This document shows positions 47,801 through 60,400 of a stretch of DNA of 64,000 bases, one piece after another. The notes beneath the pieces were generated by a model that was not told the origin of the DNA, made no database searches, and saw only the letters and a program-made list of their open reading frames with translations. Location of the stretch: contig OZ234501.1 of NCBI GenBank assembly GCA_965153455.1, positions 3,224,001-3,288,000 of the forward strand, written 5' to 3'. The first letter of the stretch is position 1; the number at the start of each line of letters is the position of its first letter. This DNA is from Sphagnum compactum. Its lineage: Eukaryota; Bryophyta; Sphagnopsida; Sphagnales. Made by a program: the position numbers and the translations under genes.

Positions 47801-48650
47801 CACAGTGACTGGACTGGAGAATGGCAGTTTTGCAATGGAAATGTGTGACATTTGGTCCCTGTTAAAGACGCTTCTACAACTTTCTTTTCAAAAGTAAACT
47901 CCATCATTCCTCTTGCTCTTTGCACATTGTTATGACTTTCTGTCTCTTCCTCCTTCGATGTTCTCTTGTTCCTTTTCTATCAGGAACAGTCTTGAACTAA
48001 TGTTTTTCCTTCCGAAGTGACTTGAAGAATATTTGAGAATTTAGGAAATATGGGCCTGGAATTTTAGGTTTTTAATAACTAAATTGTGTACTCAGATGAA
48101 ACAAGGGAACTGATAAGCGTGGCCTATGTAATAGAGGTTTTGTTATGTGGTCCAGTTGCACACCAATCCTATCAACATTTCCAGATGCACAAATCTGATA
48201 AAGGCAACACTCCAAACCGCACAACCCTCAATAGCAGTCACTGCAAACTCAAATTTCCAGTTCGGCAACAATGCTTCCAAGTTGTGTGAAGTACATCCTT
48301 CCACTGGTGGTGTTGCGAATACTGGTCCACCTTCGCATGTTGATTGATTCCAACCATGGGCTAACATCTGCATGTCAGTGTTGGGTCTGAACCAATGATG
48401 TCATTAGAAAGATTGACATTAGGTCTGTATGGTATGTGATAGTGCCAAAAACTGATTCATCAATGAAATGGCTTCAGGGATTTCTTGGATTTCCTTTGTG
48501 TAGACCAGCAATCCATGTCTTTTGAAAAAGCAAGACAGGCTGGACAAAATTACAAAGTAATGAAAGGCACATTCTTCTTTCTAATCAATGTTAACTGAGC
48601 CTCCAGCTTGTTTTAACACCACTCCATCTGGCAATTTCATTACTGATTCA
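47801..48650. other. Convergent intergenic region
   Basis: This is the space between the 3' ends of the CRF gene (+) and the reductase gene (-). It probably holds the 3' UTR of the reductase in part. No further gene is seen. Confidence 0.5.
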
Positions 48651-48838
48651 TGACTACTCCTCTTGTATCCCTGCTGTTTGAGAAGAATTGACATGCTTGG
48701 CAATGATATGATCTTTTCTTGTGGTTTCCCCTTCTGGTTTCCAAGTGCAGCATCCACTTTGAGCCACTTTCAAAAGACACTGGGAATTCCTCTTGATTTA
48801 AGAAGGGCCCCAAGGCTGCCACTGCCTACAGATGTACA
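48651..48838 (-). pseudogene. Decayed tandem copy of the reductase's last exon
   Basis: It aligns with 48,839-49,066 at a period of 188 bp. Shared blocks include TGACTACT.CTCTTGTAT, GAATTGACATGCTTGGCAAT, TGGTTTCC and ACTGGGAATTCCTCTTGATT. This copy has small deletions relative to the real exon, including 16 bp near the GATATGATC word, and breaks the frame of the FEEWLKVDA region. It lies just downstream of the gene's stop and is probably part of its 3' UTR. Confidence 0.85.
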
Positions 48839-48844
48839 TGACTA

Positions 48845-51800
48845 CTACTCTTGTATTCCTTCTGTCTGAGAAGAAGAATTGACATGCTTGGCAATGTTGA
48901 GCATATGATCCTTTGATATGATCTTTTCTCGTGGTTTCCCCCTCTGGTTTCCAAGTGCCACCTCTGTAGCATCCACTTTGAGCCACTCTTCAAAAGACAC
49001 ACTGGGAATTCCTCTTGATTTAAGAAGAGTCTCAAGGCCATCACTACCAACAGATGTCTGTGAAGGTGCAGCACTGTTGGTCAAGAGCCCACCACTCTCA
49101 TCCTCTGCAATGCTGTCGATCTGGCACATTACGGAGTACACCTATTCTTTACTTCATAGAAAGGAAGAAAAAGCAGTAATCACTTTGAAAATGCAGCCAA
49201 TTTAAGAGCCAGCACTACCACTGAACCAGGTTTCATCAAACCCATTATTGACATTTTGAAATTGGAGAATCTTAGCAATTTCTTACCAGATTGATAAAAT
49301 GCACTTGTGGAGGAATGCTTCTGGCAGTGATACACAACAAACTGATCTACAAGGTAGGCATGGCCAGCAGTAGAGAGATAAAACTTTTCTGCAAATGTAC
49401 TTAGGCCTTTTGAGGCTTTTGAGGAACTTGCTGATAATGATACCATTCAATACGATGCAAGTGAAATCCACAGGGCAAATTGCTGATACTCCAAATCTAA
49501 GAGGGATGACATTAGGTGGTAGATATGTACTCCAAGTTACAGACAGAAACCTTGTGACATGTTCATACACAGAGTCACATACATTACAGAATCCTATGGT
49601 GAGATTGTGCCTAAATGGTGCAAATTGTGGAGAGCAACAAAGTTGATGACGAAGAGATTTGACACATACCGTCTCCTCTGCATCGACAAGGTTGGTTCCA
49701 ATAATACCAGAGGGACCTCTCTTAAGCCAACCCACAACATATAGTCCATTTTCAATGGTGGTGCCTTCTGTGCCTTGACCACTTCTCAACACCCGCCCCT
49801 TTGCATTTGGGACTCGCCCTGTCAAAACCAAATGAAATGACAAACATCAGCATCATTATCACACAACAAGAGCATTGTTTGGTCCTTTCAGTTGCAAGCC
49901 TGGGAACATAAACTTCTCCATAAATTGTAGTTTGTGTCCACAAGCACTTTCAAGAAGAACAAATTACCATTTCTTTCTGTTTTCTATTATGTGCAGCAAA
50001 ATTCAATAATCAAATGTTGTGATCAGCAGTTTCTTTTGGTAAAATTTACACTTGTCTGGTTGTCTGGGGCACACCTTGATAATCATCAAATGATAGTCCA
50101 GGAACTGACAGTGACTTATACCCAATGCTCTTCAATACCATCCTGGCAGAAGTCCAAGAAACAAAACCGACTAGTGAGACTTGATGTCTGTACTAGGATT
50201 GAAAGTACAGAGCACACAGATAACACAATACAAAGAGACTATAGCAAACAGCAGCCAATGGTCCCCAAAACTGGCAAGAGAGATGAATGTCTTCTAGAAG
50301 TATCTTTGGGGCCAACTATTAGAGAAAATAAGGAGCAAGGTGGGAAAAGCAGGCATACCCACATGGAAGATCCTCAAACTGTCCAGTACCCAATGCACGC
50401 TGAACACTCCCCTGCTCCCCTGCTATAGATATGATTGTGAGCCTCTTTAAACCAAAGACATAGTAATGAAAACATTTCTTTTCAATTTGTGCATAGTTAG
50501 GCTGTTCCAAAACTGTAACTACACACTATTGGTGGGCTGGAGTTATTTGCTTTCCCCTGCACCTGACTTTCAAGGAAATGTACATGACATAATTGAAAAC
50601 TTTGATTTGGAACTACTCATGTATAGAGAGCAAAGCCATACAAAGCTCCATGTAACACAAACACAGATCCTGACATGCCTGAACTCCTTTGGCAATATCT
50701 TCTTGCTCACTGAGAGCATTAAGGCTTACTTATAATCTACTTTTCTTCTGTAAACACTCATAAACTGTTCACTAGGAATGTCACTAAAATCCAATTTTGT
50801 TGTCCTATAGAATTTATACTCTATATCTTGATGTTCTGATTTTGTCAAGTGCATCACTAACCAGGAGATATTTGTTTACATGCAGGGCTGTTGACTTCCT
50901 TAAATTAGCCTCAAAGACAGGATAAAGTGTTGAGCAATGAACTAGCAGATATATGAAGCTAATGTGCCCAGATATTTGTTGGCACAACAAGAAAGTATAA
51001 ACTGTCAAGCTGTGAGGCCTATCATCATTTCAACTAAATTGATAATAATTGAAGGTAGAACTGACCCTGCAAAATTGTTTTCTCCAGGTGGACACCTGCA
51101 ACTTGACTGCCATCTTGAGATGGCAAGAAGGCTGTTGGATTTCGAAAAAACACGAAGGACAGTTCACGGCCTCCTGTTCCAAAAGATGTCATTGGCTCCA
51201 CTCTGGCTGCTTTAGAAAAGAGCTCATACACACGCTTGTGGCTTCGGCTTTTTTTCATCTCCTCCTGCGCATGCCCATGACAGGTGCAGTGTGCAGCCAT
51301 TACACATTAACCTTTCTGCTGTACACCTCCAAATGGGCACAGTAGCCACAGCTTTCTCAAGGGTCTAATTTATGGGGAAGATGCTGTGGTCTTTTTCAGC
51401 ACTACCAAACCTTGCTTGAAAAGGTACATTGCTTATGGTTGGGTATTACAAGTCCCTTGAAACCAATCTTGGCAACCAAATTGAAAAGTGATGCAATGTA
51501 GAGAAAAAACAGATATTAAGGTGATATGGGAACCTACCAGATCTTGAGGTGAGGTGATGAGATCTTGAGGATGCACTCTTACTCCCAATCCTTGTACCCC
51601 TGAAACCACATGAACCCCAATAGGAGGACTAAAACCACAGAAGAACAGGCAGCACAGAAAACAGTCATCAACCAGAGTCCAGTGCAAATCTTTTCCTTGG
51701 CCTTCAGAGACCTGGTTCACCATGAATCGCTGATGGAAAGGGTTGTGGGTAGGTCCACTATATGGTGACTTACAGACCCAGGGAAAGACTCAAATGCAAT

Positions 51801-54800
51801 TTGCATTCAAAAGCTTGGCGACTTGGAGAATTTAAAACTTATATATCACAATGCATGTTCTTCATTTATTGCAGAGTCAACTCAGACATTTGTTGTCAAT
51901 AGTAACTTAGTCTTACTTGCTCTTCTCAAGCTGTGCTAACCCAAATTGAGGAGGGAGAGGTGGGTGGGACTTGGACCAGTCTAACTTTCCACTCACAAAC
52001 TTGCTCTGAAGGATAACAGGTCAGTGAAAAAAAACCTTTAAAACCTTAAATAAACCTTTGAAACATCAAAGGAAAAGTCCACACATGACAATAAATGAAA
52101 GAAAAACATGCGAAATCTGAGGACAAAACATAGAAAACCCAGCCCAAGATAAACACCTGAGAAGAAGAATTGAGCCAGAAATAACACAAACAAATCAGTG
52201 GGAAAAGAAGAAAGAGCAAGGCTCCTAAGGCAGTGAAGTATTGCAGAGGGTGTGATTTGAGAAGAAGCACACCAAGAATCTCCCGAACTTCCTTTGCAGT
52301 GCAAGCAGCCTGGACAGGTCCTCGACGTCCCACTAGAAAGACACGCCTGCATCCACACCAACCCTGCATTTTCACTATTTAAGCGAAACATGCCCCTCTA
52401 CAGATTTGTAGAACTTACAACTGACCACAAAGAACCAAGAGTTTGTGATTTTGGATATTAGCCTGTAGAGTAGGAGTCTCCATGGTAAAACCATACTAGA
52501 GGGAATTGGTTAATGCCTCATACCTGTCATTAGGAATCTATTTGTATGTGATCATTCCATGATTAGACTTCAGGACATTGACATCATTCAGCTTGGTAAT
52601 CCCAAGAATGACAGAAACTGATAGTTGGTCCTCATGTCAATACCAGTTCAAGACATAGCACTTCCTAACCCCACCACATCAGTTGTGGGCAGTACCTGAT
52701 ACAGCTTTCATGTAATGCAGCAAGTGCATGTTCTGCAATGTCAGTGGATGCCAATTCACTGGTGGGTCTCAACAGAATACGTGCTGCATCCAAAGCCACA
52801 TTCCCCTGCAGTTCACAACAAATATGTAGTCTAGGAAAAAGTTCCCTAGTTCTTTGTAAACTGCTCTTTCTCCCAGATTATAGAAAGATGTGGCTGTTGA
52901 GGACTTCTTGATGGCAGGAGTGAAAAAGCTGAGAATTGGACTGAGATAGTGGCTGAAGTGTTGTACACTAAGTTTTTTCTGCACTGGATTGATGATGTAA
53001 CTGCCTTCTTCCAGTGGAGTATATTTTGTGAAATGTGTAACAAGGGGATCTTGTTGCCCAACTTCCCCAAGAACTCTAGGAGCCCCAGTTTCCCAACCCT
53101 TTACATAAACATTTCACTGAACAAATCATTACCCAACTTTTCTCCTAGAAAAACTCTAGGCTGCAACCTTTCAGATACCTGCTTCCCCTGCTTGCCCCCA
53201 TCGCAGCTGGTCACGTTCTATGTGTAGCAACTAGTGTGTGCCTGGCATCATTAAAACCTATGACCATGTGCAAAGTGGTCATACACACACCAATGGCCAA
53301 TGTCATCTTTTTGCATTTAAAAAGAGTGGGATGTCAGATATGTGCATACCTGGCCAAGAATCACAACAGTGTCAGTGCTCTTGAGATCGACTTGTAAATT
53401 AGCCGCATCAGGATGCCCATTGTACCACCACACAAACTCCCTGGCTGAATGCACCCCTGCCAAATCCTAAGGGCACAGAAAATACTTGAGATTAGTGAGA
53501 TTATCAAGATATCCAAGATCCTAACTTGTGAACACTGCTAATCAAGCATGAATTGGTCTGCACACATTCGTAGACTAGAAAGAGGGAGTGCTTAAGTGGC
53601 ACAGACTCTTTTACAAGCCTGGTTTTGTTGCAATCTGCACTGGGTGTAACTCCTAGCCCTTAGGTCTGAGCACTCCCCAGTCCAAGCCTTCAGAGAAATG
53701 CAGGAAGCATTTGAAAGTCTAAGAAACTTCTGAGATTTTGTGGGTGTTTGTCTTTCAACAGCGATCCCATTTTCTTGCTTCTTGTAACCACCCATCCATT
53801 GGTATAGAATAGCAAAATTGGAAAAGCCAGGAATATTACACTAGAGAGGTCTGCAATAGAGGGGAAGGTGGTATGAGTAAGAGAGCACTCAATTCAGGTA
53901 GGCTCATGAGAAAGATTGCACACCTCTCCAGGGATTTTGAGGCTTCGGTCACTCTCTGCCCCATATGCAAGAACTACCTGGTTCATGAAAAAAAACAAGG
54001 TGTTACAAGGTGAAAAAACACAACAAAGGTCTGGTGAAGATGAACCCACTGAACACTGCTGCCATGCTTTCTCATGGAAGGAGAACTCCATGAAATATGT
54101 GACCAATGTTCTATGTATGCAGAGAGTTCTATAAATGTGTTGGACAAAGTGTATTAGGCTCATACACAGACAGACAAAGTGTATCCAGACAGTGACAGCT
54201 CAAACATCACATTTGTGATGATGCTACTGTTCCTCTTGAAGGTGGATAGCTTTCAAAGCCATATGTAATACAACTTTGATTACCAATTTTCTTCCCTCAG
54301 AGTATTCCATGGTTTCACTGTTGCTTATGTCTATGGCCATAGGTAACTTTTATCCTCCCAAGTTGCAGGGTACATCTGACTTAAAACTCTTGCAAGAGTG
54401 TAAACCAAAGCCCACGACACTCACCACATGATACAGCTTCCGAAGTTCATCCAGGGACACATCCATCCCGAGCCTCACATTCCCAAAAAAAGAGCAACGA
54501 CCACTGACTGCCACTCTGGAAAACTGGTTTGTCACCACCTGAGACCAAAACACAAAATAAATTATCAACAGCACCATGAAGAAATCACGGGAGTGACAAA
54601 ATACATACTATGTTATTTGCACATCCCTGACTAAGTCCTCAAGAACTGAAACTTACATGCTCCTCAGATGCTGTCTTTATGGATGAGCTGGCTACTTTCA
54701 GCCCGTCATCTGACAATGCAGCTTGGAGCATAATGGAAATGTCCATTATGACAAAATGGTGCACAGCAAAATGGGTCAGTGTAGGTTGATCATGGCAGCA

Positions 54801-55496
54801 AAACCTAACCTATCCTTTTATAAAAGCAGAAATTGAAATTCCAAACCTTGGTTTCTGGGTGGTCTGGTGCCACACCGGAGCGCACTAATCCAAAAGGTGT
54901 GGGCAACCTCTCCACAATATCCACTTTGGCCTTCGCAAATCGCCGCAGTACCTGCTTGATTGAGAAATGGTGATTGCTTAGCAACAACAACAGAAACACT
55001 CTTGTCAAATTTAAAACCTAAAAACCCTTTCCAGATTATCAATGCAATACTGCTGTGCAGGAATGGAGATTTTTCTCCTCAATCAACATTTCCTCCACAG
55101 AAACCCTAATCTACAATCTCCTCCACAGGCATCTGCTGAAATTCCACAACTAGAAAACAATTATCAAAGCTCCTATAATCCTCCTGGAACTGGCCGTTAC
55201 AAATCCTGGTCCAATCTTCTTCACCGGAGCAAAAACAACAAACTATACTTGCACTGCAATGGTTTTGCTAACAACTACTGTAACTGAGCATTCCAGGGGA
55301 AAACCAAAATTAGGTCTACCTTCTCAGCAGTGTAAAACCCCGCAGGTCCGCTTCCGACAACACACACATGAAGGAGCGACGCGGCGGCATCAGGAGTCGT
55401 TGCTGCTCCTGCACCGGTGATCAATCTTCTGCCGACGTTTACGCCACCATCGCAACAAAAAATATGTCGCCACGGCTTCCAAGCCATCTTCCTCAT
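48845..55496 (-). CDS. NADPH:adrenodoxin/ferredoxin oxidoreductase, mitochondrial (13 exons)
   Basis: This is a flavoenzyme that passes electrons from NADPH to a mitochondrial [2Fe-2S] ferredoxin, for iron-sulfur cluster and biotin-type pathways. My exons (minus strand) are 55496-55320, 54951-54847, 54538-54425, 53977-53924, 53466-53350, 52805-52696, 52346-52273, 51599-51538, 51264-51066, 50419-50359, 50142-50075, 49818-49670 and 49120-48845. All introns are GT-AG and phases agree, giving 1,566 nt and 521 aa. The FAD-binding GSGPAG lies at 48-53, followed by [19 protein letters not shown]. The NADP-binding GQGNVALD lies at 188-195. GRRGPVQAA and [15 protein letters not shown] (411-425) are family hallmarks. 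The arginine-rich N-terminus (WRH...GRRL) fits a mitochondrial presequence. The first ATG (MRKMAW) was chosen; the ATG three codons later is possible. The acceptor of exon 10 was set by phase (two AGs are adjacent). Confidence 0.95.
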
Positions 55497-55744
55497 CTTC
55501 TCTGTTCCCTTTCAACCTTAAAAAACCCGAAAAAATGCACAAAAAAGAGTGCAGTACACGACGGTCCTCAATCATTCTTTGTCATCGTGCTCAAATTTTT
55601 TGCGTTGTCCCTCGAGTTCATCGAGGAAAGAAAGACCGTTGGGAAGAATGCCATGACGCGAGCTTGCTTGCTTTTCTCTCTTTTGTTTGTTTATTTGTAG
55701 CGCATTTTTGTTTTCCCTGTATTTTTGGGGTTCTATTGCCAATT

Positions 55745-55930
55745 TACTGAAGTATGTGGACTGGCGATCATCCAGAAGAGGAATGAGCCAAATTTGGCTA
55801 GAGTTCAAAGAGGAAAGTAAATTTATATTCTTTAGGATCTTGATTTGTTTTGGCGATCTCAAGGAACGTATTGTCTAATTTGGCGATTTCAGAGTTTTCT
55901 TTCTCAAAATGTGGCGATTTTGGCGCTTTT
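55745..55930 (+). repeat. Interspersed palindrome-core repeat, copy 8
   Basis: It reads TGTGGACTGGCGATCATCC, then GAGCCAAATTTGGCTA (55,785-55,800, one mismatch from the perfect palindrome). A tail follows with four GGCGA/GGCGC words (TTTTGGCGATC, TTTGGCGATTTC, TGTGGCGATTTTGGCGC). It lies about 250 bp upstream of the reductase start codon, antisense to it. Confidence 0.7.
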
Positions 55931-57292
55931 TTCCCAAATAATGCTTTGAACACTTCACATTGGATTTTATTGTTCATATATTTTAATCCACGATGGTCAG
56001 AAATTAACGATAATGTAAGACATATTCATGCAATTAGATTTTTGTAATACAATAAGTAACGATGGTTCAGAATATATAGTAGCAACTTTAATATTAATAC
56101 ACAAGAAACAATACATATTGTATGTGTGAATATAGATAATTCATGTTCAATTTTTTACATTCCTAAACAAGCTTCAAATGGTAATTTAACATTTCTTAAG
56201 CATTGTCCAATCATCATAATGAAAGATTTCAAAATTAATATTTAAAAAACAATAACTATGAGAAAAAAATTACATTTCATAAATAAGTTCAAATTAAAAT
56301 CACAATTTAGTGAAAGTATCATAAAAATTTGAATTTCAACTATATGATGTATGGACAAATATTTTTTTACATGAATATAAATCTGGTGTAACAAAAGCAT
56401 GTTGACTAGATTTTTACAAACTAATTTATGTTGCATTCAAATTATCAAACGCAATTTTTATATACAACCAGAAAAAAATCATTATCATCTCCATTTCTTT
56501 AAAGTGTAATCTATGAATGTTGTATTTTTCATGTAATTAATGATATTCAAAATGATGGCACCTTGTGACTTAAATTTTATATTTTTATTAGTTTTCATGG
56601 ACCATGTGCAAACAAAAGATCATAATTATCAACCACAAAAAAAGAAAAAAAGGAAAAGTTTTTTTATCCACATGCACACCCATGAAACACAGCCAAAAAA
56701 ATAACACCTTTCATTGGAAAATCCGAAAACCAAAATATGATAACAAAAATTACAAAAATTATCAAATTCTTAAACTTGAAAATGAAATGAAACTAAAAAT
56801 TAATTGTATAACTTTTTCAACTCTTTTTGACTAAATGATATCAACTCATTATTAATATTTAATTTTACATTGTGCACGTTATGAAAATTTGTTTACACTT
56901 TTTTTTTTGTAAACACTTGAATTGAAATTTGACACAATATTGTCATTTATAACTTTATATTCATTTGTATAATTAAAAGAAAAGCAATAAAACTATGGCT
57001 AGAATTTTCAAATATGCACAACAAATTTCAAGAGGGTTAGAAATTAAAAAATTCTTAATACAATATTTTTTGTTAAAAAATCAAAATCCTTCATGAAGCC
57101 AACAAACTCTTATCCCATGAGTTCAAAATACAAATTTTTTTTTGCCGTCCTCTTGTTTATATACCGGAAAAGGAGTAGAGTGTTGAAGCGTCGTGCCTCA
57201 ATTTGTGCCATCTTGACCAGTGAGAATCAGGCCACACGTTTCGAATAGAAAACTGGTCATGTCAACCACTTCTTCGTTACGTTCGTGTCATC

Positions 57293-57396
57293 TCGTTTGT
57301 TGCGCTTCGAACGATTGCTCGTTTCCTCGTTTGCTCCGCTTCACGATTGATCGTTTCCTATTCGTTTGCTCCGCTTCGAACGTGACTTTGTTGCTC
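57293..57396 (+). repeat. Three tandem 34-35-bp repeats before the hydrolase gene
   Basis: TCGTTTGTTGCGCTTCGAAC, TCGTTTGCTCCGCTTCACG and TCGTTTGCTCCGCTTCGAAC start at 57,293, 57,327 and 57,362. They end 60 bp before the start codon, in the promoter or 5' UTR. CTTCGAACG forms a small TTCGAA palindrome in two of the three units. Confidence 0.85.
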
Positions 57397-57456
57397 TTGG
57401 GAGTTTTGCGCGAGCGCTGACGGGCGGAGCGGGCGGGAGTGGGAAGCGAGGCGAGC

Positions 57457-60400
57457 ATGGCGCTTGTGTGTTGCAACGCAGGCGTGATTATTGGTGGAGT
57501 GTTAGCTCCCCTTCCCCACTTCTCCTCCTCCTCCTCCTCCTCCTCCTCCGCTCATCCTCTTGCTCGTCGTTTCTCTGCGGTTTGTACTCCCATCTGTCTT
57601 TTGCCAGGTCGCCAAATTCGGCATCACCGGAATCGGCAGAGTTTGAGCTGTGCGCCACTAAGGCAAATCAGGAGTGCCACGCGAGGGATCTTAGCGGAGC
57701 TTACTCCTACGTCGAGTGTTCAGAGCCCTGCAATCGTTTCGACCGACGCCTTCGCTATCGAATCAGACATAACTGTTGAAACTAGGTTTGAGTTTTCTCA
57801 TTTCCCTTCAAAAGAATGTTTCTTATTTGCCTTGTACAAAGGAGTGACGATCGCGTAACATCAGACATGAGAACTGAACCCCCCTTTATAAACAGATGAT
57901 TGAAAGAGCACGACAGTTGTCCAATTTTCGCCACATTTTTGGTTGGTGAGATAGAAATAATTGTGTACACCATCCATTTTGCCCAAGAGATTCCAAATTA
58001 TTCCCATTTTATTTCGGATCAGATTTCAGCTGAAGAGGGCTGTAGGATTCCAGCTGGTAAAGCTTGTTAGATGGCTGTAGGAACTGAAGGTTCATACAGG
58101 AGAACTGGAGACTGGGAACATTATTTTTGGAGTCTATGAACAGCACAAGGACATATGAGATTGGCATACTTGTTAGGTTCCAGTTTCTTTGGAAGCTTCT
58201 TCGGAGTAGTAGCTTCCTTTCTGTATGGTAATTCCTGGATTTTTTTTTTTCAACTTACAGATCAGTCAGAAGCATTTTCTCTCATCATCTCTACAGAATC
58301 TCAATGCACTAGGGTGCCAGTGGCCGTAGTGTTGTAGGAGATTGAAAAGAGAGCAATGGTTCATATAGAATTCTGAGTTGAGAAGTTTGATATGCAGAAC
58401 ATGGAATTGGCATGGCTACAATATTCGTTATCAAACAGCTGGAAAAAGTGGCCCAGCACTGGTGCTCATCCATGGTTTTGGTGCCAACTGGTAATTCCAA
58501 CCATATCACATGAATTTGAGGGGTGTCGTGTATAGAGGTTGTTTCATTCATCAAATGCCTGCAAAACTTTGAATTTCAAATGCCTTTGAAGTTTAGGTAT
58601 CTTTGGAAAGAATATGATTAAGACACAGCATAAAATTCGAGTTGAAGCTTCATCAGTAAACATTGCCTCTTTCTCTTGAAAACAACATATGCACAGATGT
58701 CTGAACACCCATTTTTGCATTATGCAGTGATCACTGGCGGAAGAATGTACCAGCTCTAGCAATGTCACACCGAGTATATGCTATAGATCTTTTAGGCTAT
58801 GGCTTCGCTGATAAGCCTAGTCCTCGAGACATGACCCCCAACACTCTGTACACTTTTGAGACATGGGGGAACCAAATTCTTGACTTTTGTTCAGATGTTG
58901 TGAATGACCCTGCATTTGTCATTTGCAACTCTGTTGGAGGTAGTTGTCATTCCTCCTATACATTCACCTTCTGCATATTTGGAGTGATAGAGTTTGACAT
59001 GCCCACAACCTGCTGGAACTGTTTACTGCCTTAATGTCATGGTCATAGGATTTTGAAGCTAGATTGTGGGATTGTGATAAACAGGGATAGTTGGGCTGCA
59101 AGCTGCACTGGCAGAGCCTGAGAAAGTAAGAGGACTGCTGTTGCTGAATGTGTCTTTGCGTATGCTTCACATCAAGAAGCAGGGCTGGTTTATGCGTCCA
59201 TTTGTGAAAGGCCTTCAGAACGTGTTACGGTGAGAAATCTCAGTGCGCACATGTATTTCTCAAGGAACGGCAAGATTGATATTTCCAAAGGTAGGAACTG
59301 CTCTATGTTGAGCATGCACATGATTGGACTGCACAAGTCTTCTCATTATCTCCTGCCATGATAGCATATTTGGGTTCATTCTATGCTGCAGTTATGAGCT
59401 ACAAACCTTAAGACCAATGTAAGGAACACCGCTCATCCCTCTGGCAACAGTTATGCACGTACAACCTCCATCACAAACACTCCCCCCATACATCGCCTTG
59501 CTGATCTGTGTCATAGCTTCATTGCACCTGGAATTTAGGCCCCTAAACTGGGCCCTCTTTATCCCCTGGAGATCAGTCTTTGTAGATCAGTTCACGTTCC
59601 TTGCATCAGTGCTTACTAAAGCTTTAAGATTTGCTACAATGAGAGGTTGGCACTCCACTTGATATCCAATTATTGTTACAGCCACCTCTAATCATGCTTA
59701 CACTTCTGGCATATCGATTCCCAGAAGTGGGTCCACTGTTAGAAAACTGTGATTCTTCCAACCAATATTCTTCTTTCCATTGAAGGACTCACTGTTTGAT
59801 TCCTGTCTCAGAAACACAGACTTAGGTCAATGGTTTTTTCAATCTGTTGCAAAGCCACAAGCAGTCAAGAAGATCCTTTCTCAGGTGCACATGCCCACAT
59901 TTTGCACAAATTAGTACTATGTTGTATCAGAGACACAGTTACTTGGCTACATTCAAGCTCTGGTGTTTCTTTCCTTTTCCTCTTCCCTCTTGTGATGATG
60001 TGTCTTGCCTATTGTAGTCTTCAGAATAGAACTAAAAAAGTCAGGAATGTTGGGTGTGCGGTGCAGTGTTACCATGATGTTAGTACAGTGACTGATGAAC
60101 TGGTTGAAAAGATACTTCAACCAGGTCTACAACCAGGAGCGGCAGATGTATTTTTGGACTTCATTTGCTACTCAGGCGGGCCTCTTCCAGAAGAAATGCT
60201 CCCCAATGTGAAGGTGCCTTCATGGAAAAACCAGAATTTCACTTTCAAAAATTGGGCCAATCAGAAAAAACAACTCATCAATTACTTGGGAGTTTCTACT
60301 TTGTCACACAGTGATCTGGGTGCTTGCAGCTGTTAAACTAGTTTCTTTGGATGGATGCAAATTATTGTGCTTCTTGGCAGTGTCCAGTTTTGATAGCTTG

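Larger units (their letters stand above)
55497..57456. promoter_or_regulatory. Divergent promoter region between the reductase and hydrolase genes
   Basis: The two start codons lie head to head, 1,960 bp apart. From the reductase side there is about 250 bp of mixed sequence, then the interspersed palindrome repeat (55,745-55,930), then a very AT-rich core (about 55,950-57,150), then a CG-richer 300 bp before the hydrolase ATG. A TATA-like TTATATAC lies near 57,156. Whether the promoters are shared cannot be told. Confidence 0.5.

Noticed and set aside
49283-49843. 186-aa minus-strand ORF as an independent gene
   Set aside because: Its first third contains exon 12 of the reductase (49,670-49,818), with [15 protein letters not shown]. 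The rest is intron read-through beyond a good GTATGT donor.
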